DNA of 64,000 nucleotides from positions 2,961,001 through 3,025,000 of the forward strand of contig JAMPIT010000511.1 of NCBI GenBank assembly GCA_026261815.1, read 5' to 3'. A program made the translations under genes and the position numbers. Under the pieces are notes generated by a model. The model was not told the origin of the DNA, made no database searches, and saw only the letters and a list, made by a program, of their open reading frames with translations. Source of the DNA: Monarcha castaneiventris obscurior (Eukaryota > Chordata > Aves > Passeriformes > Monarchidae). This document shows positions 43,170-54,837 of the stretch, in pieces; position 1 is the first letter of the stretch; every line of letters begins with the position of its first letter.

Positions 43170-44174
43170 ATGAACGGCTCGGTGCTGGGACTGCTGCCGG
43201 TGGAACACCCTGGCGAGTGTGTGCCCAGCAACCCGGTGCAGTTCGTGCTGGTGCCTGTTGTCTACTGCCTGGTGCTGTGCGTGGGGCTGCCAGGCAACCT
43301 GGTGGCATTGCTGGTCTTCCTGCAGAGTGTCAAGGTGAGGAAGGCCATCCGCATCTACCTCATCAACCTCACGCTGGCCGACATCCTCTTCAACCTCACC
43401 CTGCCCCTCTGGATCCACTACTACCTGGCCGGGGGGAACTGGCTACTCTCGGAGGCTGCCTGTCGCCTGGCCGGGGCCGCCTACTACCTGGCGACCTACA
43501 GTGCCATCACCTTCATGGTGCTCATCAGCTTCAACCGGTTCTGCGCAGTGCGGGCGGCACGGCGGGCACTGCCGCTGACGGGGCCCCGTGGTGCCACGCT
43601 GGCCTGTGCCCTGGCCTGGCTGCTGGGACTGGGCTGTGCGGTGCCCACCCTGGCCACCCACCAGACCTTCCCCACCAGCACCGGGACCACCGCCTGCTTC
43701 GAGCAGCACGGGAGGCAGCGGGGCTATGCCTACGCCATGGTGGGCTTCTTCTCTGCCACCTTCCTGGTGGTGCTGGGCACCTACGCCTCCATCGCCCGGG
43801 CACTCTCAGTGCCCGCCGCAGCCTCACCAGGCTCCCACAGGCAGCAGGCCCGGGCCATGGTGCTGGGGATGCTGCTGATCTTTGTGGTCTGTGTGGCCCC
43901 CTACCACCTGACGCTGGCCCCCTGGGTGGGCAGCCGGCCCCCCGCACCGCTCTGCGGGCCTCCCGACACCCTGGACGTGCTGCACACACTGAGTGTGGCC
44001 CTGCTTAGCCTCAACAGCTGCCTGGATCCCCTGATCTACTGCTTCTCCATCCGGCGCTTCCGCGCTGACCTGGGACGGACCCTGCGCAAGATCGGCCGGT
44101 GCTTCCCGGTGCCCCCGCCGGCCCCCCCCGGGGCAGTGCCTGGTGCCCGAGCTTCCTCCTTCACCTCCTCCTAG
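43170..44174 (+). CDS. PTAFR-like class A G protein-coupled receptor
   Basis: 334 residues in one exon, seven hydrophobic segments. It most resembles the platelet-activating factor receptor: LTLADILFNLTLPLWIHYY (TM2), ATYSAITFMVLISFNRFCAV (TM3), ACFEQHGRQRG (ECL2) and LNSCLDPLIYCF (TM7) parallel PTAFR NLTMADMLF...LPLWIVYY, NRFQAV, CFEHYEKGS and LDPVIYCF. Class A landmarks are GN43, D71, C98-C176, NRF in place of DRY at 122-124, W150, CVAP at 241-244, DPLIY at 286-290 and C311, a possible palmitoylation site. N2 (NGS) may be glycosylated. A PAF or related lipid ligand is inferred from family only. The start at MNGSV is chosen because a CATCTTTGCAG acceptor ends 9 bases upstream; the frame is open 27 codons further but those would be intronic. 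A nucleotide-receptor (P2RY) relative is possible but less likely. Confidence 0.87.
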   Translation: MNGSVLGLLPVEHPGECVPSNPVQFVLVPVVYCLVLCVGLPGNLVALLVFLQSVKVRKAIRIYLINLTLADILFNLTLPLWIHYYLAGGNWLLSEAACRLAGAAYYLATYSAITFMVLISFNRFCAVRAARRALPLTGPRGATLACALAWLLGLGCAVPTLATHQTFPTSTGTTACFEQHGRQRGYAYAMVGFFSATFLVVLGTYASIARALSVPAAASPGSHRQQARAMVLGMLLIFVVCVAPYHLTLAPWVGSRPPAPLCGPPDTLDVLHTLSVALLSLNSCLDPLIYCFSIRRFRADLGRTLRKIGRCFPVPPPAPPGAVPGARASSFTSS

Positions 44175-44382
44175 CAGGGTGGGCACCAGGGTCCCCTCCC
44201 CGGCTGCTCTGGTGCTACAGCCCCGGTGGGATGTGGTACCTGTTGCCAGGTGAGGGATCGGGAGCAGCGTGGGGGGAGCTCTGGCTTTGTGCACCCCCCT
44301 CCTCCCGCCCTGCTCTGCTCTCTGTGCATTCCCACGCGCCCACAGTTCCTGCTCAAGCACAGATCCTGCCCCCCGCATTGCA

Positions 44383-44457
44383 GGCACTGGGAGGGCGTCA
44401 CTGGCACTGGGAGAGGCTCATTGGCACTGGGAGAGTGGCACTGGCACTGGGAGAGGG
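44383..44457. repeat. 20-bp tandem repeat, four copies
   Basis: GGCACTGGGAG recurs at 44383, 44403, 44423 and 44443, an exact 20-bp period. It lies in the presumed 3' untranslated region of the receptor gene. Confidence 0.9.
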
Positions 44458-44691
44458 ACTCGCCCAACAGTGGGAGCTGAGCCACAGTGGTGTGTGGGAA
44501 GGCAGGATGGAGAGGGATGCTCGGTGTTTGCTGTCGTCTCCTGAGGATCTCCATCCTACAGGGACATGCATGACCGAAGACCCCCATGGCATGAGCTGGG
44601 CTGCCCAGGGGGCTGTTCGAGGCCCCGTGGCCAGTCCTGTCCTGCAGCGTCCCCAAGCCTCATGCCTGCACCCCTCCTGCTCTCGGCCAGG

Positions 44692-44697
44692 ATTAAA
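44692..44697 (+). terminator. candidate polyA signal of the GPCR gene
   Basis: ATTAAA (the common variant signal) lies about 520 bp after the stop codon. No canonical AATAAA was noticed nearer. Confidence 0.45.
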
Positions 44698-44929
44698 AAT
44701 GAATGAGCCAAAGGCTTCCCCGGTCTCTTCGCTGGTGGGTGCCTGTGCCCCTCACCAAGCAGTTCCTGTGCCCCGGGGAGGGCTGGATATGGGGCAGCCC
44801 TGGCCCCCGCAGCCCTGGCCCCCCAGCCCAGCCCCCCCTCGGAGGCAGGACCCTGCCCCAGGGCAGCTCTTGCACCGGGGGCTGCGGAGCCCGCACCCCC
44901 CTGCCCCGTCCCCTGCCCTGCCCGTGGGT

Positions 44930-45060
44930 GGGCGGCCGTGGTGAGCGCAGCCCCGTTCCCGGACCTGCCGCCCCCTCCCCGTGAGCCCCGGCGCGGCGGG
45001 GGCGGCGGCGCGGGCGCGGGGCCGTGGGCGGCTCTGTGGGCGGAAGATGGTGTTTTCCCA
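44930..45060. promoter_or_regulatory. small CpG-rich block
   Basis: A compact CpG cluster (GGCGCGGCGGGGGCGGCGGC and flanks) ends in GGGCGGAAGATGG, an ETS/YY1-like composite. It could be a minor promoter or enhancer. No transcript is evident. Confidence 0.35.
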
Positions 45061-46190
45061 GCCCTGGCTCGTTCCTGCTGCCAGCACAGCCTGGCTCCCC
45101 GTGCTGCTCCGACACGAGAGCGGGTGCTGTGCAGCCATGCGGGTTCTGGGGATGGTGGGGGGCAGGGGTGCATCAGCTGCCCCCCAGTTGGGGGTCTTGC
45201 TCCGCCAGCACAGGGCTGCTCTCCAGCACGCTCCAACCCACGTGCATGGAAGGAAACGTGAGGCACCAGGCAGGAGGAGATGTGCTGCCTGGGCGACTGC
45301 TGGCATGGGATGGGCAGGGTGGCAGGGGGCACCAGGACGGGTGGGTGATGCTGTGCCTGTGGGTGGTGGATTGTTAAAGGCTGCCTGGTTGCCAGCAGAG
45401 AGGTGAAAATGCGGGGCAAGACCTGACCCCGGGGAATGGGGTCTCCATGTGCCATGGGAAGTGTGCACCGCTGTGACCCAGGGAGACCATGGCTCAGTAA
45501 AGCCTGTGTGGGTTCATGGGATGCCCGGGCTGCCCATGCTGCCTGGACATTTTGCTCTGGCCCCATGGATGGGGCTGGGTGATGTCTCCATGTGCCGCAG
45601 TGCTGCTGCTCAACAGAGCTGGGGCATGTCCCAGGGTGCCTCTGCTCCGCACCCAGCCCCAGGCCAGCTGCCTTCGACCACCCAGTTCTTCCCCTTTTGA
45701 AGTTCATATTAAATTTTAATCCTTTTATATAACTGCTGAAGGAGGGGGCAGAGCTCTGCTCCCCGCATGCAGCAGGAGCAGCCGTGTCAGCAATGCAGGA
45801 CGCTGCTGGGCCTGGTGGGGTCTGGGACTGGAGATCTCTTCCTGGGGGCACCAGGACTTTCGGGGGGGCTCTCTGCACACCAGGAGTGGGGGCAGCCCCA
45901 GCTCTGGCTCTGGCTCTGCCAGGGTGTCCTGTTCAGTGGGAAAGCCTGGGGCTTTCCTGGCTAAAGACCACAGTGCTAGGACATGGACACGACTGCTTAA
46001 AAACACACACGGGGCACTTGCTTGGGCCATGTATGCCCCCCCACGCACTGGGCAGGGCCTCACACGTGGTGTGCTGGGGTGTTCTGGGCTCAGCTTGGCA
46101 CCAGGATGGGGCATGTGCCACCACGCTGCTCCTGCCACCGTGCAGGGCGTTACCCAGGTTATTGTTCCTGCACTTCCAGCCCGCGCATGC

Positions 46191-46226
46191 TGTAATTATT
46201 ATTATTATAATTATGATCAAATTACA
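46191..46226. other. AT-rich quasi-palindrome
   Basis: TGTAATTATTATTATTATAA then TTATGATCAAATTACA: the ends are complementary (TGTAAT/ATTACA) and the core holds ATTA/TAAT homeodomain-type sites. It stands isolated in GC-rich DNA. Confidence 0.6.
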
Positions 46227-46317
46227 GGGTGTGGTGCGAGGGGCTCAGCGGGCAGGCGGGAGCGGGCGGCCCCGGGTCTGCTGGGGAAAGGCTGGGCCTA
46301 TGGAGCTGCACCCTGCC

Positions 46318-46460
46318 TGAGCTGTCCCAGCACCCTGAGGCTGTCCCGACATCCCAGGGCTATCTTGGCTGTTCTGGCACTCAGGGACTATCCCGACACC
46401 CCAGGGCTATCCTGGCACTCCAGGGCTGTCCTGGCACCCCAGAGCTTTCTCAGTACCCCG
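46318..46460. repeat. degenerate minisatellite (about 22-bp period)
   Basis: Variants of CCAGGGCTATCCTGGCACTC recur about six times, for example CCCAGGGCTATCTTGG and CCAGGGCTGTCCTGGCACC. It lies immediately before a CpG island. Confidence 0.85.
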
Positions 46461-46660
46461 GGACTGCAGGCAGCGTGCCTGTGGACAGGGGTGGGTGATG
46501 GTCCCGGAGTGCCCTCGGCTCCCCGGCGTGATCCAAAGGGGTGCCCACGGGTGGGTACCCCTTGTCTCGATGCCAGTCCGCTCTGCAGGGTGCCTCAGGG
46601 GATGCCCACGGGTGTGTACCACCCATCCCGGTGCCAGCCCCGCTCCGCGGGGCAGAGCCC

Positions 46661-47420
46661 ACGCCTTGCGCCCCGCCGGCCGCATTTCCCCGGCTTCACG
46701 TGCGGCTGCCCCCGCTCCCCCCCCGGGGGTCCCGGGGCGCCGGGAGGCGGCGGCAGAGCCGCACCGGAGCCATTTTGCGCCGCCGCCGCCCGCTCTGGCT
46801 CCCGGGGAAAATCCACCGCCGTGTCTTGGCGGCGCCGCGGCGGCCCCGCTCCGCTCCCGCCGCTCCGCGCCCGCCCGCGCTGCACTGCGGGGCCGCCGCC
46901 ACTCGCATGCTGCCGCCCGCCGCGCTCCCACGCGCGGGGCGCCGGCCCGGGCCGAGCCGGGACCAGCCGAGCCCAACCGAGCCGGGCCGGGAGCAACCGG
47001 GCCGGGGGCGGCCGCTCCGGGCCGTCGGGGAACCGCCCGGGAGCCGCCGGAGGATGTAGGAGACGGGTGCGGGGTAAGAGCGGCGGGGGCGGCCCCGGAC
47101 CCGGGGCTACGGCGGTGCCCGCCGCAGAGTGGGGGGCCGGTCCCCGGGGACCGCGGTGCCCAGCGTGGGGGTGGGGGGAAGCGGTCCCGGGGGTCCGCGG
47201 TGCTCAGTGCGGGAGCGCGGCTCTCCCCAACGGGACGCCGGAGCCGTGCGGAACCGGCCCCGCGGGAACGGGACGTGTCACCTGCGGACCCATCCAGCCC
47301 CGCCGAGCGGGTGTCCGGGGGTGAACCGGGGGGATGGTGGAGGAGGGAGCCGGGAGCCGGGGGTGGCCGGGGGCGTCTCACCGTGGTGCTCAGCTCCGCC
47401 AGGATTCCCCGGCGGGTGCG
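46661..47420 (+). promoter_or_regulatory. CpG island, presumed DLGAP3 promoter and first exon
   Basis: This is one of the densest CpG regions in the window, with GCCATTTTGCGCCGCCG (YY1-like) near 46769-46785. A consensus splice donor (GGTGCGGG|GTAAGAG) lies at 47073/47074 on the plus strand, which would end a first, non-coding exon. DLGAP3 follows TMEM35B in the same orientation in human, so this island is the natural candidate for its promoter. No DLGAP3 protein sequence is in the window, so the link is synteny only. Confidence 0.4.
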
Positions 47421-50400
47421 GGAGAAGGGGTGCCGGCGGGCATCCCCATCTCCTGCTGCCCGAGGCTTTGGGGAAGGAGACACAGTCTGCAGCCCTTCCA
47501 GCCTCTCCCGGATGGCGACGCCAGCCATCCTGCGTTCTCCTGCTGCGGAGGGCTGGGGGCAGGCCCAGGACCCCCCCCCAGCCCAGTGGGCTCGCCTTCC
47601 CCATCCTGCCGGGGGTGCGCCTCTGGGTGCGAGGGCCATGCCCGGCCGGGTGCCGGGAGCTGGCTCGGGGCACCAGCTGAGCTGTGCCCATCACCGTGCG
47701 TCCAGGCGCCATGGTCCAGCCTGGCAGGCAAGCAGAGCTTCGGGGGCCCGGGTCTGGGTGCTCTCTCCTGCCGCTGCCTTCCTTCCCCCAGACTGTTGGG
47801 TTTTGTTGGAGGAGCCGGTCTAGTCCCTCCATTCTGTGCCAAACCTGCAGAGCAAGTTGGCGCTGGGACCGCTGGTCTCTTTCCATCCTGTGACATCCAG
47901 CCCCGCATGTCACCTCCCTCGCCGGGTCCAGGGCTGCGCTGCCCACGGCTGATCCCTGCCTGTCCCCCTGGCCAGGAAGGGGGGACAGAGCCCAGCTGGT
48001 GGGTGTTGGCTGCCCCCGTGGGAATCCAGGCTGGGAGCAGGCAGCTTTCCTTGGTGTAAATCGGAGCAGGATCCGGTCAGCAGCGCAGATTCTCCTTTAG
48101 GAAATGGATGTAATTTTTGGTCTTTCTCAGTTTCTCACCCCCGTGCTCCCACTGTCCCTCCGAATGCATCCATGGCTCCCGGCCATTGAGGACTCTGTGT
48201 GTGCGGGGATGGAGCAGGGGGAAGGCCACTGGGAGATGGGCATGGCTGGAAGGAGCATGTCAGCCCTTTCAAGCATTATTCTAGCGCCGGCAGGGCTGGG
48301 AATGCAGAAATAGCCATCAAAGTGACCGTGGAGCATCCGAGCCTGGAGGGGCCCCTTTTGGCTGTGGGGGTGGCAGGAGCACTGACGTGGGGAGGTGTTG
48401 GTGTGAGCCAAGTTTGGGGCTGCCCTGGGTGTTGTTACCCCACTGAGCCTGGGCACCAGGACCAGCTCCAGGCATCCCTGCTCCAGAGAACAGGGTGACA
48501 AAACCACGGTGTCTCCCCTCCAAGCCTGGGTGAGATGGTGCTGAGCTTGGTGCCCAAATCTCCCTCCTGAGTGCCAAGGCTTGTGCCACGTGGGCTTGGA
48601 GGAGCAGCCCCCAGCCCTCTTCAGCCCTCCTGCTGGGCCTGGCTCCCAGCAGCTTGGGCAAGGTATGGGAGGAGCGGAGGGTTTTGGGAAGCCCAGGCTG
48701 GGGGTCTTTGGGGGGGCCCTTCCTTCAGCCTCCCCACCAGTAGCTCGGAGGCAGAGCCATGCCAGGATGTGTGGGATGCAGAGCCTGTGTGGGTGGCTGG
48801 TGGCTGTGCTGCTGTGTCTCCCCAGCTCTGCCCACCCTCAAGGGCAGGATCAGGCCCAGTGCTGGGGTCTCATGGGTCAGGTGGTGCTGCTGCGGTGGGG
48901 GCTGGGGCTCCAGATCCAGGTTTTGCAGACGCTCGCATGTCTCCAACAAGCTGAGCCGAAACCCTGGATCCCGCCCAGCCAGAAATTTGGATCTGGAGCC
49001 AAAGGTGACTCTTGGCCCTTATTGCCAACATGGGTGAAGCTAAAATCTGGATCTGAGCAGAAACAGGAGGAGCCTGGATCCAGCGCAGGGGCTGAATGTG
49101 TGGCTTGTGCTCCTTCTGGCCATCAAATTGGATTTCCTGAAATAGCCTGTTGAAGACCAGAGCCCAGCAGGGACCGAATGACAGGTCACCAGGGGTGTGG
49201 AAGCCCCATCATGATCCTGGCTGCCTGCTTCAAGACGTTGGCAGCCAGCAATAATAGTAATATATGGTGCCATTGCCGGGAGAGCGCAGCGCTGGAGAGC
49301 TAAGAATAGCAGGCGAGACGTGCCAGCAGCGGGGGACTCACGGGGCGGGCGGGGGGCCGGGGGCTGCAGCTGGATGTGTCCCGGGGGACACCCTGGTGAT
49401 GGGGTGGATGGAGGTGGCAGGTCCTCGCAGCGGGGAGGACATCCCTGTGGTGCAGGTGGCACAGGGCATGGCAGGTGCTGGGGAGGGTGAGGGGAGGGGG
49501 ATGTGGAGAGCGGTGCCTGGTGCTGCAGACCCTGTGTAGTGCCCCTTCAGCCTGGCCTCTGGGCTTTGCCATCCCCAAGAACCAGGTGTAAAGCCTGCTC
49601 TGACAAAGTGGCCTCCAGATCATGGCCATCTCAATGGCCGAGTGATGCCTGGTCCCTCTACGAGCAGCAGCATGGGGGGCCACCCAGACAGCCATGGACA
49701 GGGCAGACAGCTCAGCACTCCACACTCACTTCCTCCAAACCAGGCAGGATTGAGCCCCTTCTGCTCACCCTACCCTGCCCTGCCCAGCAGCTCATTCCCA
49801 GGGCTGTACAGTGCCACTGGCAGGGGGACAGAGAGGGCCTGGCCACCACGGGCCCACAAGCTGAGCTGCGGGGAGGCTGGGCTGCTCTCTGTCAGCCGCC
49901 GTGGCACATGGCAGCAGAGCAAGTGCCCATCGGATTAAGGAGAATTAATTTGTACTTTCCCCATTTCTGCAGGGCCAGGGGTGCTGCGGCACCCAGTGTC
50001 CCCCTCCCACAAGCAGCTGTGCTCCTGCAGCACCCATGTCAGTGCCTCTGCAACCTGCCTTCAATCCTAATTAGATTTTCCACGTTGCCCCCCAGCTCAC
50101 TCCTCCCCAAAGCAGGAGTGGGAAGAAGCCATGACATGGTTTCTAATCAGCTTCTGAATTCAGATTCCTCTTGGCTGTTGCTGGAAGCTCCCCACAGCCT
50201 TCATTTGGTGCTGCCCGAGCAGGGTCTGCTCTGTGGCTCCCCTTGAAGTCAATACCCCTGGGAGCAAGTGGCTCGGCACCTAGTGTGGAGGCAGCCAGAA
50301 ACCCTATGGGAACACAGCGATGCTCGAGGACAGTGACTTGAAGAGCACCCCCAGCACCCACCAACCTGCTCTGTCAGAGCCGCCAGCCTGCCTGCTGCCC

Positions 50401-51419
50401 ACCCGGCTCCGGCGGGCACCGTGGCTCTGGCTGCTCCTGCCAAGCACTGGGCACCACTCCTGCTGGGGTTCATTCTGCATTGCTCCCAGGTGTCTGTGCA
50501 GCTGGTGTGGGAGCTGGGCACTGTGCCCCGCGGCTGGTCCTGGTGCGGCTCCACTGCGGCCAGTGCATTGCCGGGTTTGGCTCTGTCTCCAGCACCTAGA
50601 CCTTGTCGGCAGCGAGTTGTGGCTCTGAGCAAAGCCAGGGGATGCAAACAGTTCCCAGAGCTGCCAAGCCCCAATTAATAGCCTGTGAATCATGATGCCG
50701 TTGGAAGAGCAGATGTTTGCGGCGTGGTTGCCAGCGCTCAGTGTTTCACCAGGAGTCTGGTTGGCCTTAAATTGGCAGCCCCGGGCAGCGGGTGGTGATG
50801 GGGCCTCGCTGCCTGCCTGGCCCTCTCCTGCAGGAGGATCAGGAGCTGCTGGGGATGGGAATTAGCTGAAGTTTTTGGTGGGCAGAGTGAAGGGGGAGAA
50901 CAGCCTGTCTGTGGGCATGTGGGGGTGCTGCATTGGAGTGAGAGGACTACAAAAGCTGAAGGCATCAGGTCCCAGGGTGACAGGACCTGCTGATGTCCCT
51001 TTCCTGGGGAGCCTCTCATCTTCCCAAAGGGATGCAGGCACTGTGGTGGCACAGGGGGTGCTGGGGCACTTGTTTGGGAATGGTGAACTGATTGTTCCTG
51101 GGGAAACACTGTATGTCTTGGAGGTGGCTGTCCCTGCTGTGGTTGGTGTCCCCAGATGCAGGGTTGGGGTGAGACCTCGTGGTGGTTGATGCACCCCAGG
51201 TCAGTGCCATTGGTGCAGCTGAGCTGAGGGATGACCTCATGTTTCAGGTTTTGTGTCACGACATCCATCTGCCTCAGGCTCCCCTGAGCCCTCTCTGGGT
51301 GGGGGGATATTGCAGACAGCCCCACAGTAGGGGAACCACAGTGGGTGCCGGCAGGTGTGAGTGTGGGGAGCTGGTGGGGGCGAGGGCTGCACTCAGGTGC
51401 CTGTGGGGTGCAGAGGAGG

Positions 51420-52050
51420 GAGTGTGTGGGGGGCGCGTGGGACGCTGCGAGTGGGAGCAGCCCAGTGCACGTGGCCCCGTAGTCGCCCAGGCACACGGGG
51501 ATGCCGTGGTGCGGAGCTGCCGAGTGTCCATCTGTGCGTGCAGGGCCCTGTGTCCGTCCATCCATCCATCCATCAGTGCGTGGGGCCGCGTGTCCATCGG
51601 GGTGTGCGGGGCCGGGTGTCCGGCCATCCATCGGCGTGCGGGGCTGCGTGTCCGTCTGGGCGTGCGGGCGGTGCGTGGGCGTGCGGCGCTGCCGGCGTGG
51701 GCAGCCCCTTCCCGGGGGTGCGTGTTGGTGCGCGGGGGTGGCCGAGCGCGCCGGGGAGCGCGCGTGGGTGTGTCCCCAGCGCGCGGGGGCGACGGCTCCG
51801 CCACCGCCTCTCGCCGGCTGCAAGGTGCCGGTGCCGGTGTCGGCACCCGGAGCGTGGCCGCCGCCGCTGCGCTGCCGGGGGTGGCCGTGACCCCGGGGAC
51901 GCCTCCGGCCTCGCCGCGCGGCCTGGCCGCGGCATGGGCAGCCCGCAGGGAATTTGCAGGATCAGAGGGAATCCAGCCGCTGTGCCGCGGCCGTCCTCCG
52001 GCTCCTGCCGAGCCCAGGCCGACAACTTCATGGCTTAGCAGCGGCGGCGG
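51420..52050 (+). promoter_or_regulatory. second CpG island with splice donor (alternative first or internal 5' exon)
   Basis: High CpG density ends at AGCGGCGGCGG|GTGAGTGGG (donor at 52051). A TTTGCAG acceptor-like site at about 51953-51959 could make the last 90 bp an internal exon; otherwise it is an alternative first exon. The exon would contain a minimal upstream frame, ATG GCT TAG (Met-Ala-stop), at 52030-52038. Confidence 0.4.
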
Positions 52051-52392
52051 GTGAGTGGGGTGGTGGGTGGGAGGGGAGAGGGCCTGGCTCCGTGCAGGGG
52101 ACTGCATGCCTTGCAGAGCCCCAGTCCTGGGAGAGCCCTGCTTTGTGCCCAACTGTGTCAGTTCAGAGAGCCCCCCCGGCCCGGGCAGAGCGGGAGCCCC
52201 CAGGCAGCCCACAGCCCTAACCCTTTCGTGGCCGAGCCCTCCTCCCTGGCAGCCGCGTTCTCGCCTCGGTATGCAGCCTGTGGCTCCCGGCCAGCCCTCG
52301 CTCAGACGAGCCTCGGCACAGCCGGGAAGCTCGCCCGACCGGGATGGGGATATCCCAGCCCCCAGGTCTCTGCTCCCGTTCCTTGCGGAGCC

Positions 52393-52545
52393 GGGCTGGG
52401 GGCTGTGTCTGCTGGGCCGGGAGCTGTGCGCGTTGAGGGGGGTGCACTGGGGCTGGGGGCTGTGTGCATTGGGGAGTGTCTGCTTGGGCTGGGGGCTGTG
52501 TGTCTTGCAGGGGGGTGTGTGCTGGGGCTGGGGGCTGGGAGCCAT
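52393..52545. repeat. degenerate minisatellite (GGGGCTGGGGGCTGTGTG units)
   Basis: Roughly five units alternate CTGGGGCTGGGGGCTG with CATTGGGGAGTGTCTG-type spacers. They generate a repetitive open frame that is not a gene. Confidence 0.8.
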
Positions 52546-53176
52546 GTGCCTTGGGGGAGGGGATGTGCTGAGTGAGGGCTGTTCATTGGGGACGTGGGGA
52601 GCAGAGCAGGGCTGCACCTCTGTGTCCATGAGGGACTGGGTACCCTCTGTGTGTCTGTGTGTTGGTCCGTGGATGGAGCCGGGGAGCCCCAGCTCTGCCT
52701 GCCAGACGGCCCCGCTGCCGGGGAGTGGCACAGCCGGTGCCGACATCTGTGCTTCGAGCCCTGCCTGTCTTCAGTTAGCTCCTTGGCACAGTCACAGTGG
52801 CAGTTGGGTCCCTCCATACCTCTCCGTGGTTTCCCCCAGCACCCTGCCTCTCCGTGACACAAACCTGCATCTCTGGCGTGTTTTCTTGAAGGGGAAACTG
52901 AGGCAGGAGTGAGGGAAGCAGCAGAACCCTCTCCTGATCCCTGTCATCCTGAGGCTTGATCCCACGCCTCACCCTGGCTTGTTTTTTCCTGCCAAGTGAT
53001 GCCAAGAGCCGGGGGGAAGCGAGGGCGTCCTGGGACACAGCTCCCGGCTGTGTCTGCCCGGGGCCCTGGAGCCGCCCGGCTGCTCCTGCCGCTGTCTGGC
53101 ACATCCCTGGCCTGGGGCTGCGAGAGGGGCTGGCGGCGGGGCCGCAGGACGGCTGCCTGTGGCACATGTTGTTGGC

Positions 53177-53453
53177 CGGTGTGGTGACACCGGTGGCAGT
53201 GGTGGCCATGGTGGCAGTGGTGGCCGTGGTGGCAGTGGTGGCCGTGGTCACAGTGGTGTCTCTAGAGGCTGTGGCGGGAGGTCGTGGTGGGAGTTTGTCG
53301 TGGTGGGAGTTTGTAGTGGTGGCCATGGTGGCGGTGGTGCCATGGCAATGGCAGTGGTGGCTGTAGTGGCAGTGGTGGCCGTAGTGACAGTGGTGGCCCT
53401 GGTGGTGGCCGCGGTGGCCGCGCTGGTCCCTGTGGCGCTGGCCATGGTGGCGG
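53177..53453. repeat. 18-bp minisatellite (GGTGGCAGTGGTGGCCRT)
   Basis: About 15 mostly in-phase triplet-based units of GGTGGCAGTGGTGGCC(A/G)T, with interruptions near 53255-53310. Because the period is a multiple of three, it gives long low-complexity frames (Val-Ala-Val-Val on plus, His/Pro/Thr-rich on minus). Confidence 0.95.
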
Positions 53454-54837
53454 GCGCTGTCCGCGGTGCTGATCCCCCGCCGCCGGCCCCGGCCCCACGC
53501 CGCGAGTCCCAGCTGCAGAAGCGGCGGCGCGGCGGGTCCCGACCCTCGCTGCCCCCGGGGGGGCCCACGGGCGCCCTGGGGCTCGGATTCCCCCCGCTTC
53601 CCTGGGGACTTCCCACCCTGCCCCTGACCTTTGATGTGCGGCAGCTCCAGACAGGGCTGGTGGGACGGGAAACCACCGACAGCCGTGCCCGTCACCCAAC
53701 GCCCTGCCACCCCCTGGTGTGCCCGTCCCCCACGCCCTGCCCGCCGGGCTGGGCACAGCCTTTCCTCCACCGGGCGCTGCGGATCGTCCTGCCGGGCAGG
53801 TCGGACAGGGACGGGGTGTTGTGAGGTGGGCTGGAGAGCAGGGCAGGGCAGGGTACGTGGGGACATGGGCCACCAAAGCTCCATCACTCCCTGACGGGTT
53901 TGGGACAGCCAGGGAGGGCCTGCCGGCCCTGCTTGGTGCTCCCGGGTAGGGGCAGGTTGGCTGATGGGAAGTGCCTGGAGCAGCTGGTTGGTGACACTGT
54001 GCTCACCTCAGTCCCCCAGAACCGTGTCCCCAACCGCAGTGCCGGTGTCACTGCTCCCAGAACAAAATGTCAACCCATGCAAATGAGACTGCGGGAGCGG
54101 CTGATTGAAGGGCCCTGCCCCGCCCCGGAGTTGCAATCAAATATGCAAATGGCTCCCGAGGAGGCTAGTGAAGGCTATTAATAGCAGGGACGAGGCTGGG
54201 AGAAAGCGTGGTGTTCCTGAGGGAATGAGCCTGGGGATGAGCTGGTTCTGCTTGTCCTTCTGCCCAGCCTGTCCCTCTCTGCAATGCCTTGGGCAGGTGA
54301 CAGGTAGTCCCTGCGGGGAGCCCATGGGCACCAGGTATTGGTTTGGGCACCATCACCCTTTGCAGGGCAGGTGCTGCCCGTGTGCCCACTGCCCAGTGCC
54401 CAGAGTGTGCCTTGGTGCTGGACAACTGGGAAAACCTGTGGGAAAATCCTAGAAAACTCTGGACTGAGATTTCATCCCTGGGGAGTCAAACCAGGAGGGA
54501 TGAGGTGCCCGGTGGGACCTGGGCACTGCTGGGGGTGTTACTGTGGCTCGGCCTGGGCAGGGAGCTCAGCCTGAGGCAGGTGGCACCGTGCTGCGGTAGG
54601 GAGGGAGGAAGGGGCTCCCCCCCACCCCTACCCTGAGCTTCCATAACCCCTTCCCCCTCCTGGTTTCCCTCCGTTGCCATTGAGGCAGAGGACATCCCTC
54701 TCCTGGCAGCTCCAGTGTGAGCACAAGGCACTGGGCAGTCCCCAGTGTCCCCAGCCAGCACAGGGGTCTCGGAGTGCTTGGCCCCTGCTGCAGTCCCTCC
54801 ACCCCGTCTCTTGGGTTTTGGGCTCCAGGAACCATAT

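Larger units (their letters stand above)
45061..46660. other. gene-free spacer
   Basis: No supported gene; the long open frames on both strands reflect high GC. An AT-only palindromic block (46191-46226) and a minisatellite (46318-46460) are noted separately. Confidence 0.55.

Noticed and set aside
44556..45878. 440-aa minus-strand frame
   Set aside because: Compositionally biased (Pro, Ala, Gly, His), no domain, and spans the GPCR 3' region and a CpG block. GC artefact.
45924..47823. Frames of 400-466 aa on both strands around the 46.7 kb CpG island
   Set aside because: Overlapping long frames on opposite strands of the same island cannot all be real; translations are low complexity and contain minisatellite units.
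51274..52746. 490-aa minus-strand frame
   Set aside because: Translation of a CpG island and of repeated CATC/GTG units; His/Pro/Thr-rich without domains or splice logic.
52775..53887. 370-aa minus-strand frame rich in His-Thr-Thr repeats
   Set aside because: Direct translation of the 18-bp minisatellite at 53177-53453.
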